Shown: piece after piece, positions 1 to 9,089 of the stretch
How positions within the stretch are numbered: the first letter of the stretch is position 1
Layout of the letters: each line of letters opens with the position of its first letter
Source of the DNA: UBA4421 sp002470275
GTDB lineage: Bacteria; Pseudomonadota; Gammaproteobacteria; Pseudomonadales; Azotimanducaceae
Length of the DNA stretch: 64,000 nt
NCBI GenBank assembly: GCA_913052345.1
Contig: CAJXDR010000006.1
Coordinates: 19,914-83,913 of the forward strand
Direction: 5' to 3'
Notes under the pieces: model-generated
The model's input: the letters and a program-made list of their open reading frames with translations, nothing else
What the model was told of the DNA's origin: nothing
Database searches by the model: none
Program-made: the position numbers and the translations under genes

Positions 1-2
1 CC

Positions 3-1187
3 GATAACTATCCATTCATGACCGGATATCACTCGGACCCTGGTCCCTTCCCAGAAGGCGTGTTGTTCCGGAATGACATTAAGCGGACTGACGATCAAAG
101 AGGCGTATTTGGTGAGGCCACCTGGCAACTCAACGAGTCCTTTGCTCTGACGGCCGGTCTGCGCTACTACGATATCGAAGTAGATATGGAAGGCAGTGCG
201 AACAGCTCTTTCTGTAACGCTGGCGGTTCGGATGAAAACGCCTACGGAACCGACATCAGTGATCTATACAATGGCGACGGCCAGTTTACCTTTGTGGGCA
301 CCTGTACGGATGCAGATCGCCTCACCTACACCGCAGCTGACATTGACGCCGATACATCGCCAGCCATTGCCGGCGCCGTATCCGCACCGGATACCGCTGC
401 GACAGACGGCACCATCGGCAAGCTGAGTCTCAGCTATACGCCGGATGCGGACACGTTGCTCTACCTGACCTGGTCTGAAGGATTCCGGCCAGGGCTGCTC
501 AATCGGCCCGGGGGCGCTGAGGGACCAAACGGCTTTATCGTGCCTTTCGCCCTGAAAACCGACACGGTTGTTAACTACGAGGCGGGTTGGAAACTTGATT
601 TAATGGATCGAGCTTTGCGCTTCAACGGCAGCGTCTTCTTCGTTGAGATTGAAGACCTACAGACCACGATTTTCGATCCAAGCATCACCAATCTGTTTTT
701 CTCAGATAACGCGGCGGATGCAGAAATCACCGGCGTCGAGGGGGACTTTGTCTGGAACGCTAGCGCTAACCTGACCGTGGCGGGGGCATTTTCCGTCTTG
801 AACACGGAGATCACGACCGTCATCACGCCAACGAACGACGTACAGGTCGGGGACGACCTGGCGTTCGCGCCGAACTTCCAGGGTAACCTGCGTGCCCGGT
901 ACGAATGGACCCAGGGCGATGGCCTGAATATGCATGTTATGCCCCACGTGAGTTTCTCCGCGGATTCCAGGAGTGACGTCATCGGGATGAACAACGCAGA
1001 GGTTGATGGCTGGACTCTCGTCGGAGTGTCAGCCGGCGTGAGCAAAGACCAGTGGCGTGCAGAGCTCTATGTGGATAATTTGCTAGACGAGATGGCCGAG
1101 CTGTCCAATAGCTTTGGCTACGACCGTGAGCGAGTGTCCTACGTGCGCCCAAGAACGATTGGTCTGAGGCTTGCTCTCGACTTCTAG
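3..1187 (+). CDS. TonB-dependent receptor, C-terminal part (cut by window edge)
   Basis: This is the C-terminal ~394 residues of an outer-membrane TonB-dependent receptor that takes up a large or scarce ligand using energy passed from TonB. The frame is open to the window edge, so the plug and the first strands lie upstream; the ATG at 18 is internal. The segment shows alternating beta-strand character, the typical EGFRPGLLNRPG-type strand/turn, a YEAGWKLDL strand, a SANLTV repeat and a final strand ending in aromatic Phe (LALDF), as BAM substrates do. The ligand cannot be read from this part. A TPR-sulfotransferase follows on the same strand, a pairing I associate with marine gammaproteobacteria. 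Confidence 0.9.
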   Translation, partial: DNYPFMTGYHSDPGPFPEGVLFRNDIKRTDDQRGVFGEATWQLNESFALTAGLRYYDIEVDMEGSANSSFCNAGGSDENAYGTDISDLYNGDGQFTFVGTCTDADRLTYTAADIDADTSPAIAGAVSAPDTAATDGTIGKLSLSYTPDADTLLYLTWSEGFRPGLLNRPGGAEGPNGFIVPFALKTDTVVNYEAGWKLDLMDRALRFNGSVFFVEIEDLQTTIFDPSITNLFFSDNAADAEITGVEGDFVWNASANLTVAGAFSVLNTEITTVITPTNDVQVGDDLAFAPNFQGNLRARYEWTQGDGLNMHVMPHVSFSADSRSDVIGMNNAEVDGWTLVGVSAGVSKDQWRAELYVDNLLDEMAELSNSFGYDRERVSYVRPRTIGLRLALDF

Positions 1188-1201
1188 ATAGCTCTGTACT
1201 A

Positions 1202-1240
1202 GGAAGCATGGCGTTTCTTGACCGAAGCGCTATGCTTTCC
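1202..1240. repeat. Imperfect inverted repeat after the receptor gene
   Basis: GGAAGCATGGCG (1202-1213) is mirrored by GCGCTATGCTTTCC (1227-1240), with one mismatch and one bulged base. The RNA could fold into a hairpin between the receptor stop and the next start. There is no T-run after it, so it is not a classical intrinsic terminator; it might protect the receptor mRNA end or attenuate read-through. Confidence 0.3.
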
Positions 1241-1271
1241 AGCTTCAGTTTAGACGCTATGGAGTTGATGC

Positions 1272-3248
1272 TTGCCAAAGCTTAACGAGGTCCAGGCTAA
1301 GATCGCGGCGGGAGAGCTGGATCAAGCGCTGAGAGATCTTGAGACCTTACTGGCTGAGAATCCTAGGGAGGTAGAGGCCCTTTATGCCCTCGCCGTTGTC
1401 TTGCGATACCAAGGCAGATACGAAGACGCGCTGGACGTTCTAGAGCGGCTCAGGCTGCTTGCTCCCTCTCACAGCCGCGCCTTCCAGGAAACAGGCCATG
1501 TGCATCGGGATGTCGGCGCCTGGCAGGACGCGCTGGTGGCCTACGAACGCGCGCTCCAGCTCAACCCGGCGCTGCTAGCAAGCCTTCGTGAATCCCTCAA
1601 AATTTGTGATGCCCAAGGGGATTCGCGCCGGGCCATTCATCTGCGAGCGAGGCTCGAACACCTGGAGGCGCTGCCTGCCCCCCTCATCTCAGTGATCGAA
1701 CTGATCTCCCAGAATAAGCTGATTAAAGCCGAAGAAATTTGTCGTGCCTTCCTGCAGAAAGCGCCGCGCAATGTGGAGGGCATGCGCTTGTTGGCAGAGA
1801 TCGGCGTCAAGCTTGGTATTCTCGATGACGCCGAATTCTTGCTCGATAGCGCTACTCAGTTTGCGCCGGAGCACGTTCCCGCCCACATAGACTTGGTCCA
1901 GGTTTTAAGGAAGCGCCAAAAATTCGAGGCGGCGCTGGCCCAGGCCAAACGTCTTTTCGATCGGCAACCTCAAAATCCTCAGTTCAAATCGATCTACGCC
2001 ATTGAGCTGATGCAAACAGGGAAGATAGAGGCCGCACTCACTCTCTTGGACGAGGTTTTAGCGCAGGTGCCTGGGGATGCCGCGACCCTTACCACCAAGG
2101 GCCATGCGCTGAAAACCAAGGGCGAATCCCTGGCCGCCATAGACGCCTATCGTTCTGCATACGAGCACAACCCAGATCACGGTGAGGCCTTTTACTCTCT
2201 AGCGAATCTAAAGACCTACCGCTTTACTGATGAGGAACTTCAGCTGATGGGGCAGCAGGAAAATAACCGCAATCTGAGCCCCAGTGGGCGGGTTTATCTG
2301 AATTTTGCCCTGGGCAAGGCCCACGAGGATGCCGCAGATTATGAGCGTGCCTTTGGCTACTACGCAGAGGGCAATCGCCAAAAAAAGATTCAGAGTCGGT
2401 ACGATGCGGAGAAAATGCGGGTCGAGTTCCAGGATACCCAGCGGGTCTGCACAGCGAGTCTTCTAGCCGAGGAAAACCAAGGCGGCAACGCCTCTTCCGC
2501 GCCGATTTTTGTGCTGGGGCTGCCCAGGGCGGGCTCCACGCTGATTGAGCAGATACTGTCTTCACACAGCATGGTGGACGGCACCTCGGAGCTGCCCAAC
2601 ATTCTATCGCTATCCCAAAGCTTGCGCCGAAAAAGCCGGGGCTCGGGGGGCTATCCGGCGGTGTTAGCCGATCTCACGATGGAAGAAAGGACCCGGTTTG
2701 GGGATCAGTATATTGCCGACACGCAGATTCACCGCGGTGATGCGGCGTTCTTCGTGGACAAGATGCCGAATAACTTTCGGCACATCGGGCTGATCAAGCT
2801 CATTCTTCCCAATGCAAAAATTATCGATGCTCGGCGTCATCCGCTGTCCTGCTGCTTTAGTGGCTTTAAGCAGCTCTTTGCCGAAGGCCAGGAGTTCTCC
2901 TATGACCTGGGCGACATCGGTCACTATTACCGCGACTATGTAGAGCTTATGGATCACTGGGATAGGGTGATGCCAGGATTCATATTGCGCGTTCAGCACG
3001 AGGATGTGGTGGATGACCTGCGTGGACAGGTCGCGCGGTTGCTGGCATTTTGTGGCCTGCCCTTTGAGGAGGCCTGCGTGGCGTTTCATAAGACCGAGCG
3101 AAGCGTCAAAACGCCCAGTTCGGAGCAAGTCAGACAGCCAATTTTCAGATCCTCCTTGGACACCTGGGAGAATTATGAGCCCTGGCTGTCACCACTGAAG
3201 CAGGCGCTTGGCGAAGAGGTTCGCCAGCGTTTTGATATCAAACTGTAG
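1272..3248 (+). CDS. TPR-repeat sulfotransferase
   Basis: A 658-residue two-part protein. Residues ~1-340 are stacked tetratricopeptide repeats (for example ALYALAVVLRYQGRYEDALD). From ~410 there is a PAPS-dependent sulfotransferase domain. Its 5'-phosphosulfate loop is GLPRAGST at ~416-423, and DARRHPLSCCFSGFKQ at ~519 supplies the 3'-phosphate-binding region. The family transfers sulfate from PAPS to hydroxyls of proteins or small molecules; the acceptor here is unknown, and the TPRs probably recruit it. The start is TTG, immediately after an in-frame stop, with GGAG seven bases upstream. The gene lies between a TonB receptor and a secreted phosphodiesterase-like gene. No signal peptide is visible, so action is probably cytoplasmic. 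Confidence 0.88.
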   Translation: MPKLNEVQAKIAAGELDQALRDLETLLAENPREVEALYALAVVLRYQGRYEDALDVLERLRLLAPSHSRAFQETGHVHRDVGAWQDALVAYERALQLNPALLASLRESLKICDAQGDSRRAIHLRARLEHLEALPAPLISVIELISQNKLIKAEEICRAFLQKAPRNVEGMRLLAEIGVKLGILDDAEFLLDSATQFAPEHVPAHIDLVQVLRKRQKFEAALAQAKRLFDRQPQNPQFKSIYAIELMQTGKIEAALTLLDEVLAQVPGDAATLTTKGHALKTKGESLAAIDAYRSAYEHNPDHGEAFYSLANLKTYRFTDEELQLMGQQENNRNLSPSGRVYLNFALGKAHEDAADYERAFGYYAEGNRQKKIQSRYDAEKMRVEFQDTQRVCTASLLAEENQGGNASSAPIFVLGLPRAGSTLIEQILSSHSMVDGTSELPNILSLSQSLRRKSRGSGGYPAVLADLTMEERTRFGDQYIADTQIHRGDAAFFVDKMPNNFRHIGLIKLILPNAKIIDARRHPLSCCFSGFKQLFAEGQEFSYDLGDIGHYYRDYVELMDHWDRVMPGFILRVQHEDVVDDLRGQVARLLAFCGLPFEEACVAFHKTERSVKTPSSEQVRQPIFRSSLDTWENYEPWLSPLKQALGEEVRQRFDIKL

Positions 3249-3289
3249 GCTTGCCAGTTCATAAAAACGGTAGCGGTAAGGGGAAAGAG

Positions 3290-4528
3290 ATGAGGTTTAG
3301 AATCCTTAACTTCGCCTGGGTCGTCCTGTTCTTCAGCCCGTCAGGCGTGTGCGCCGACGATGTGGCAGTCGCTCAGGAGCCCGTGGTTATCTTGTTGTCC
3401 CTGGATGGGTTTCGGCATGACTACTCAGCGTTGGCGAGTGCGCCGAATCTAGAACAGATGGCTGCCGAGGGTCTAAAAGCCCAAGGGCTGATGCCCGTCT
3501 TCCCCAGCAGCACTTTCTCTAATCACTACAGCATAGCGACGGGCCTGTATCCAGGGCATCACGGCATCATTGGCAATGCCTTTTATGACCGCCAGCGCGG
3601 GCAGACCTATCGACTGGGAGACAGTGAAAAAATAACGGACGGCACCTGGTATGGCGGTGAACCCCTTTGGGTGGCGGTGGAGAGGGCCGGGAAACGGGCC
3701 GCGAGCTATTTTTGGGTGGGCAGCGAAGCGGCCATTCAAAATATTCGGCCCAGCCGTTACAGGCGCTATAACGGGGGAATCCCCAATGCGGTGCGCGTCG
3801 ACACGGTGCTTGAATGGCTGGCCCTGCCCGCAGACGAAAGACCCTCCTTCGTCACGCTGTATTTCTCCAGCGTTGATTCGGTAGGACATCGACATGGCCC
3901 CGAGAGTCGTCAGGTACGCGACGCCGTTGCCAGTGCCGATGCCGACTTGGGTAAGTTACGCCAAGGCCTGGCTGAGTTGCCCTTCGAGACCCACCTGATC
4001 GTGGTGTCTGATCACGGCATGCAGCAAATTACCGACGAGGCGATCGTTTATCTCAGCGATCACCTGAATTTGTCTGCCTGGCGGGGAGAAAACCGGATTC
4101 TGCCTGGCGGACCGGTGACCTATTTTTATTCGGATGACCAGGCGCTCATTCGTCAGACGGCTGATCGCCTGGGCAAAATCGATGGACTGAAGCTTTTTTC
4201 CGGGTCCAGGCCTCCAGCGTTTTCAATGCTTCGCGCGGGTGGGCCGCGAACACCGGATCTTATAGCGGTGATTGATGCGCCGGGGTACATCAGCATTTCT
4301 CGTAAGGGGCGCAAACCCCCGCCTGGTGTTCATGGTTATTTGCCTGCAGAGACTCCGACCATGAACGGCATCCTTTACGCGGTCGGTCCGCGCATCAAGG
4401 CAGGCTCGCGGCTGCCGGTGATCGAAAACGTGCACGTTTATCCCTTGGTGATGGCACTGCTGGGGTTGGAGATCAAAACGCCAATAGATGGGCGCTTGGC
4501 AGCTTTTTCTTCAGCGCTGGAGGACTGA
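3290..4528 (+). CDS. Secreted nucleotide pyrophosphatase/phosphodiesterase (alkaline phosphatase superfamily)
   Basis: A 412-residue ectonucleotide pyrophosphatase/phosphodiesterase (NPP) family enzyme. It keeps the alkaline-phosphatase-fold metal motifs: LDGFR (Asp), FPSSTFSNHYSI with the Thr nucleophile, TGLYPGHHGI, SVDSVGHRHGP, VSDHGM and GVHGYLP. Relatives hydrolyse phosphodiester or pyrophosphate bonds of nucleotides, nucleotide sugars or choline lipids with two zinc ions. An in-frame TTG lies upstream at 3251, but the ATG at 3290 follows a purine-rich Shine-Dalgarno sequence and opens a signal peptide ending near GVCADD, so I start there. Export to the periplasm is expected. It follows the TPR-sulfotransferase by 41 bases and may share its transcript. 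The substrate is not readable from sequence. Confidence 0.87.
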   Translation: MRFRILNFAWVVLFFSPSGVCADDVAVAQEPVVILLSLDGFRHDYSALASAPNLEQMAAEGLKAQGLMPVFPSSTFSNHYSIATGLYPGHHGIIGNAFYDRQRGQTYRLGDSEKITDGTWYGGEPLWVAVERAGKRAASYFWVGSEAAIQNIRPSRYRRYNGGIPNAVRVDTVLEWLALPADERPSFVTLYFSSVDSVGHRHGPESRQVRDAVASADADLGKLRQGLAELPFETHLIVVSDHGMQQITDEAIVYLSDHLNLSAWRGENRILPGGPVTYFYSDDQALIRQTADRLGKIDGLKLFSGSRPPAFSMLRAGGPRTPDLIAVIDAPGYISISRKGRKPPPGVHGYLPAETPTMNGILYAVGPRIKAGSRLPVIENVHVYPLVMALLGLEIKTPIDGRLAAFSSALED

Positions 4529-4626
4529 AAGGAGGACGGTACGGCGACGCGACAGCCGTAGGGCGTGACAGCCTTAGAAAAGGATGACTCGTGCGGCGCT
4601 GTACCGCTGTCAGAGTTTGTGTCCCG

Positions 4627-5493
4627 TCAACGACTCATCACGAAACGCATGGAAAGGTCCAAGGGCTGCACTCGCTTGGTCAGGTCGCCGCAGGAGATAT
4701 AGTCCACGCCCGTCTCGGCAATGGCACGGATGCTTTCCATGGTGATGTTGCCCGATGCCTCAAGCACAATCTTGCCACGGCTTTGGGCCACTGCCGTTCG
4801 CGTTTGATCAATTGAGAAGTTGTCGATCAGGGCGATATCCGCCCCGGCTGCCATTGCCTGGTCCAGCTCCTCTAAATTCTCAACCTCTACCTCAACCGGC
4901 AAGCCCGGCCGGTGGGATCGTGCCCGGGTCACGGCGGTGCGAATATCTCCCGCCGCTAAAATATGATTCTCCTTCAGCAGAAAGGCATCAAACAGTCCGA
5001 TTCGGTGATTGGTGCCACCGCCACAGTGCACGGCATATTTCTGCGCCATGCGTAAACCGGGAACCGTTTTGCGGGTATCCAACAAACGACAGCCCGTACC
5101 CTCAATGAGCTGAACATAGGCCCGAGTCCTAGAGGCTGTGCCGGACAGTAACTGGACGAAATTAAGCACCGTTCTTTCTGCGCTGAGAAGCTGTCGAGCC
5201 CCACCTTGAAGGGTAAATAATCTTTGGTTAGGGTTGACGTCGTCACCATCGGCAACGGACCAAGCAACGGTAATGGTCGGGTCGATACAGCGCAGGGTCT
5301 CAACAACCCAGGCGGCACCGCAAAATACGCCTGGATCGCGACTGATGACCTCAGCCTCTGCCTGGACGGAAGGACCGATGAGTTCGGCCGAGATATCGCT
5401 CTGACCGATGTCCTCATGGATCGCGGATGTTACATTTTGGAGGATAGCGGCCTCCAGCAGCTCAGCATCAAGAGAGTGTTTGGGCGTAGGCAT
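4627..5493 (-). CDS. nadC: Nicotinate-nucleotide pyrophosphorylase (quinolinate phosphoribosyltransferase)
   Basis: A 288-residue QPRTase that converts quinolinate and PRPP to nicotinate mononucleotide, CO2 and PPi in de novo NAD synthesis. Visible family landmarks are REDIG-like EDIGQSDISAELI near the N-terminus, LNFVQLLSGTASRT, DTRKTVPGLRMAQKYAVHCGGGTNHRIGL split over the active site, KENHI, EVEVENLEEL and the C-terminal SCGDLTKRVQPLDLSMRF. I start at the ATG at 5493 (MPTPKHSL). A TTG six codons upstream (5511) is possible; neither has a convincing Shine-Dalgarno sequence. The gene is divergent from ampD, as in E. coli. Confidence 0.95.
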   Translation of the reverse strand: MPTPKHSLDAELLEAAILQNVTSAIHEDIGQSDISAELIGPSVQAEAEVISRDPGVFCGAAWVVETLRCIDPTITVAWSVADGDDVNPNQRLFTLQGGARQLLSAERTVLNFVQLLSGTASRTRAYVQLIEGTGCRLLDTRKTVPGLRMAQKYAVHCGGGTNHRIGLFDAFLLKENHILAAGDIRTAVTRARSHRPGLPVEVEVENLEELDQAMAAGADIALIDNFSIDQTRTAVAQSRGKIVLEASGNITMESIRAIAETGVDYISCGDLTKRVQPLDLSMRFVMSR

Positions 5494-5735
5494 TTTTCGA
5501 TACAGCGTCAATATAAAGCTTGGGTCATATGATACCCCGAAGCGCGAGAAGACTCTTCGTGGGCTGAAGGAGATTATAGTCCTGAGCGTATCAGGCCCCG
5601 TTCAGGAATGCTGGAGGGGTGACGAGGACGATAAAATTTTGCCCAGGCCCATGGCACGAAAACAAGGGGGCGGCATGCGAGGAGCGTGAACGGGTCGACC
5701 TCTTCCCATTTGCAACTGTGATAAGGTTTGATCAA

Positions 5736-6311
5736 ATGATCAATGCCCAACATTTACTTAAAGGTGCTCGCTGGCAGGCGTCCAGCAACTGCGATGCGCG
5801 CCCTGAAGGCGCTTTTCCAGAGTTGATCGTCGTGCACTGCGTCTCGCTACCGGAGGGGGAGTTCGGCACCGGCCTGCCGGCCGCGCTATTTTGCAACGCG
5901 CTTAACTGCGATGCTCATCCAAGCTTTGAGGATTTGCGTGGGCTGCACGTTTCGCCCCACCTGATGATCGACCGTGGCGGTGCCATCGATCAATTTGTTG
6001 CCTTCGATCAACGTGCGTGGCACGCCGGCATCTCCAGCTGGCAGGGGCGTCGTCAGTGTAACGATTTCAGTATTGGGATTGAGCTGGAGGGGACCCCCGA
6101 GGTGCCCTTCACTGAGCCCCAATACCAAACGCTGATCACCGTTTGTGGCGATCTGCTTCAGCGTTATCCCAGCCTCTCCGCCAACGCGATCGTCGGTCAT
6201 CTTGAGATCGCTCCAGGGCGAAAGCAGGACCCCGGAGGAGGCTTCGATTGGCCCAGGGTTTTGACCAGAGTTTTTTCGCGACAACAAACCAATACCGCTG
6301 CGACTGGCTGA
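5736..6311 (+). CDS. ampD: 1,6-anhydro-N-acetylmuramyl-L-alanine amidase AmpD
   Basis: A 191-residue cytoplasmic zinc amidase that cleaves the stem peptide from anhydro-muropeptides during peptidoglycan recycling, so limiting AmpR-type beta-lactamase induction where present. The zinc ligands match E. coli AmpD: His34 in VVHC, His155 in GHLEIAPGRK and Asp165 in KQDPG; the catalytic Glu116 sits in IELEGT. The open frame continues upstream to 5619, but homology begins at the ATG at 5736, preceded by AAGG and TGTGATAAG, a plausible extended -10. Only 14 bases separate its stop from the aceE start. A possible partner permease (AmpG-like) lies at 11892. Confidence 0.95.
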   Translation: MINAQHLLKGARWQASSNCDARPEGAFPELIVVHCVSLPEGEFGTGLPAALFCNALNCDAHPSFEDLRGLHVSPHLMIDRGGAIDQFVAFDQRAWHAGISSWQGRRQCNDFSIGIELEGTPEVPFTEPQYQTLITVCGDLLQRYPSLSANAIVGHLEIAPGRKQDPGGGFDWPRVLTRVFSRQQTNTAATG

Positions 6312-6325
6312 TAAGGAATAATCGA

Positions 6326-9049
6326 TTGCAAGGTAATGACGTCAAGGCCTCAGATCAGACGGCGGAGCTGGACCGCGATGAGGTGCGCGACTGGATGGAG
6401 GCCCTGGACGACGTCATCCAGCGCTATGGCGTTGATGCTGCCAGCACGCTGTTGCGACGCCTCTCAATCCCCTTGGACCAGCAGGGTGCGAGATCTTCCA
6501 ATCCCCTGACCACGCCCTACCGAAACACTATTCCGGTAAGTCAGGAGGTCGCCATGCCCGGCGACCTCTTTATGGAACGTCGTATCCGAAGCCTAATTCG
6601 ATGGAATGCTCTGGCCATGGTTGTGCGTGCGAATCGTCGCCCGGGCGACCTGGGGGGGCATATCTCCAGCTTTGCCTCGTCGGCAACGCTATACGACGTG
6701 GGCTTCAATCACTTTTTCAAGGCACCCATTCAGAACCAGGGGGACGGACACCGAGCATCCGGTGCGTCGCAAGAAGGCGATCTCATTTACTTTCAGGGGC
6801 ATGCGTCTCCTGGGATTTACGCCCGCTCTTTTCTAGAGGGACGCCTAACGGAAAGTCAGCTCGATAACTTTCGACGCGAAGTAGACGGTGACGGGCTGTC
6901 ATCTTATCCACACCCCTGGTTGATGCCGGATTATTGGCAGTTTCCAACAGTGTCTATGGGGCTCGGACCGCTGCAGGCGATCTATCAAGCCCACGTTATG
7001 AAATACCTAGAAAACCGCGAGCTGGTCTCCATGGGGCAGCGTAAGGTTTGGGCTTTCATCGGTGATGGAGAATGTGACGAGCCAGAAAGCCTGGGAGCGC
7101 TGTCCCTAGCCGGCAGGGAGCGCTTGGACAACCTCATATTCGTGGTGAACTGCAATCTTCAGCGTCTCGACGGTCCGGTTCGAGGCAACGGCAAGATCAT
7201 CCAGGAGCTGGAAGGCAATTTCCGGGGCGCGGGCTGGAATGTGATTAAGGTTATTTGGGGGCGACACTGGGACTCGTTGCTCGCCCAAGACGACCAAGGA
7301 CTGCTCCAGGAGCAGATGGATCTTACCGTGGACGGCGAGTTTCAAAATTTCAAAGCTAAGGGCGGTGGCTATGTCCGCGATCACTTCTTTTCCAAGCACC
7401 CGGATTTGCTCAAGCTGGTTGAGCACCTCTCTGACGACGATATCTATCGGCTGAATCGCGGAGGCCATGACCCCTATAAAATTTACGCGGCCTATCACGC
7501 AGCCGTTCACCATAAGGGCCAGCCAACGGTGATTCTTGCCAAGACGGTCAAGGGTTACGGCATGGGCGATGCGGGGGAGTCTGAAAATACGACCCACCAG
7601 GTCAAAAAGCTGAAGGAGGAGGAGCTCAGGTACTTTAGGGACCGTTTTGATGTCCCGCTTAGTGATGAGCAGCTTCGTGAGGTGCCCTATTATAGACCGG
7701 ATTCGGACAGCCCCGAAATGGTCTACATGCGGGCAAGGCGTGACACCTTAGGGGGCTCGATCCCCCGCAGGCTAAAGGCGACGGATACTATCTCCCTGCC
7801 ACCCCTGGCTGCCTTTGAGGCCCAGCTGAAAGGCAGTGGTGAACGCAAGATTAGCTCCACAATGGCCTTTGTGCGAATTCTTGCCGTGCTTTTGCGAGAC
7901 AAGAATCTGGGTAAACGTATCGTCCCCATAATTCCCGACGAGGCACGCACCTTTGGAATGGAGGGTCTGTTCCGCCAGCTCGGCATCTACTCCTCTGCAG
8001 GCCAACTCTATGAACCCGAAGATGCCGATGCCCTGGCCGCCTATCGAGAGTCCAAGAACGGTCAGGTATTAGAAGAGGGCATAAACGAAGCCGGGGCCTT
8101 TGCGGCTTGGATGGCCGCAGCAACTTCTTACGCTAACCATCAATATACGCTGCTGCCCTTTTATATCTTTTATTCGATGTTTGGCTTCCAGCGAATTGGC
8201 GATCTCGCCTGGGCGGCCGGTGACCTGCAGGCCAAGGGGTTTTTGCTGGGCGGCACCTCTGGGCGCACGACCCTCAACGGCGAGGGCCTGCAGCATCAAG
8301 ACGGACATTCCCACCTGCTCGCGGCTACGGTGCCTAACTGCATCAGCTATGACCCTGCCTATAGCTTTGAACTTGCTGTAATCATTCGCCGTGGTCTGGA
8401 GCATATGTTTGTCGAGGGTGCGCCGACGTACTACTACCTCACCCTAGGCAATGAGCCCTATGAGCACCCTGCCATGCCCGAGGGCGCTGAGAACCACATC
8501 ATTCGCGGGATGTACTGCCTAGAGACACTCAAGGCAAAGGGCCCTGCCCGAGTGCGTCTCTTGGCCAGTGGTGCCCTGCTCCAGGAAGCGCGTCGTGCCG
8601 CCGGGGTACTCAACGAACACTATGGTCTCCAGGTTCAGGTCTGGAGCGTGACCAGCTTTACCGAACTGGGTCGGGAGATTCAGGATGCTCAGCGTGAGGG
8701 CTTGCTCGCTGGCACGCCGAATCTTGATCAAACCCATGTGGGCGCCTGCTTGAATGAGGGGGATTGGCAAACAGCACCGGTCATTGCAGTTTCGGATTAC
8801 ATGAAGGCGCTGGCCGAGCCGCTGCGGGCGGCCATCCAGGCGCCCTATCACGTTTTGGGGACCGATGGCTTTGGCCGCAGCGATACCAGAGAGCGTCTGC
8901 GGGCGTTCTTCGAGGTCAACGATGACTATATCGTTGTCACGGCACTTACCCTGTTGTGGCGAGCGGGAACGGTAGACAAGAAGCTGCTTGATGAGGCCCG
9001 AGCCGCTGCGGGGGTCACCGATTCGCGGCCTAGCCCTAGGTTGAGCTGA
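6326..9049 (+). CDS. aceE: Pyruvate dehydrogenase E1 component (homodimeric type)
   Basis: A 907-residue thiamine-diphosphate E1 of the pyruvate dehydrogenase complex; it decarboxylates pyruvate and reductively acetylates the lipoyl groups of E2. The protein aligns by eye with E. coli AceE throughout: LVYFQGH-like IYFQGHASPGIYARSF, SSYPHPWLMPDYWQFPTV, the ThDP motif beginning GDGECDEPES and ending NCN, GGTSGRTTLNGEGLQHQDGH and the C-terminal LGTDGFGRSD. No ATG is suitably placed. I use the TTG at 6326, with TAAGGA eight bases upstream, giving a length close to the 887 residues of E. coli. aceF follows directly. No pdhR regulator lies upstream; ampD does instead. Confidence 0.97.
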   Translation: MQGNDVKASDQTAELDRDEVRDWMEALDDVIQRYGVDAASTLLRRLSIPLDQQGARSSNPLTTPYRNTIPVSQEVAMPGDLFMERRIRSLIRWNALAMVVRANRRPGDLGGHISSFASSATLYDVGFNHFFKAPIQNQGDGHRASGASQEGDLIYFQGHASPGIYARSFLEGRLTESQLDNFRREVDGDGLSSYPHPWLMPDYWQFPTVSMGLGPLQAIYQAHVMKYLENRELVSMGQRKVWAFIGDGECDEPESLGALSLAGRERLDNLIFVVNCNLQRLDGPVRGNGKIIQELEGNFRGAGWNVIKVIWGRHWDSLLAQDDQGLLQEQMDLTVDGEFQNFKAKGGGYVRDHFFSKHPDLLKLVEHLSDDDIYRLNRGGHDPYKIYAAYHAAVHHKGQPTVILAKTVKGYGMGDAGESENTTHQVKKLKEEELRYFRDRFDVPLSDEQLREVPYYRPDSDSPEMVYMRARRDTLGGSIPRRLKATDTISLPPLAAFEAQLKGSGERKISSTMAFVRILAVLLRDKNLGKRIVPIIPDEARTFGMEGLFRQLGIYSSAGQLYEPEDADALAAYRESKNGQVLEEGINEAGAFAAWMAAATSYANHQYTLLPFYIFYSMFGFQRIGDLAWAAGDLQAKGFLLGGTSGRTTLNGEGLQHQDGHSHLLAATVPNCISYDPAYSFELAVIIRRGLEHMFVEGAPTYYYLTLGNEPYEHPAMPEGAENHIIRGMYCLETLKAKGPARVRLLASGALLQEARRAAGVLNEHYGLQVQVWSVTSFTELGREIQDAQREGLLAGTPNLDQTHVGACLNEGDWQTAPVIAVSDYMKALAEPLRAAIQAPYHVLGTDGFGRSDTRERLRAFFEVNDDYIVVTALTLLWRAGTVDKKLLDEARAAAGVTDSRPSPRLS

Positions 9050-9089
9050 TGCCAAGTTGTCTGGGGCGCCGCCATCTAAGAGGCAAAGC

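Noticed and set aside
575..1045. Long antisense ORF inside the TonB receptor
   Set aside because: Its composition is that of a shadow frame (Ser/Arg-rich, no domain), and the sense strand is clearly coding.
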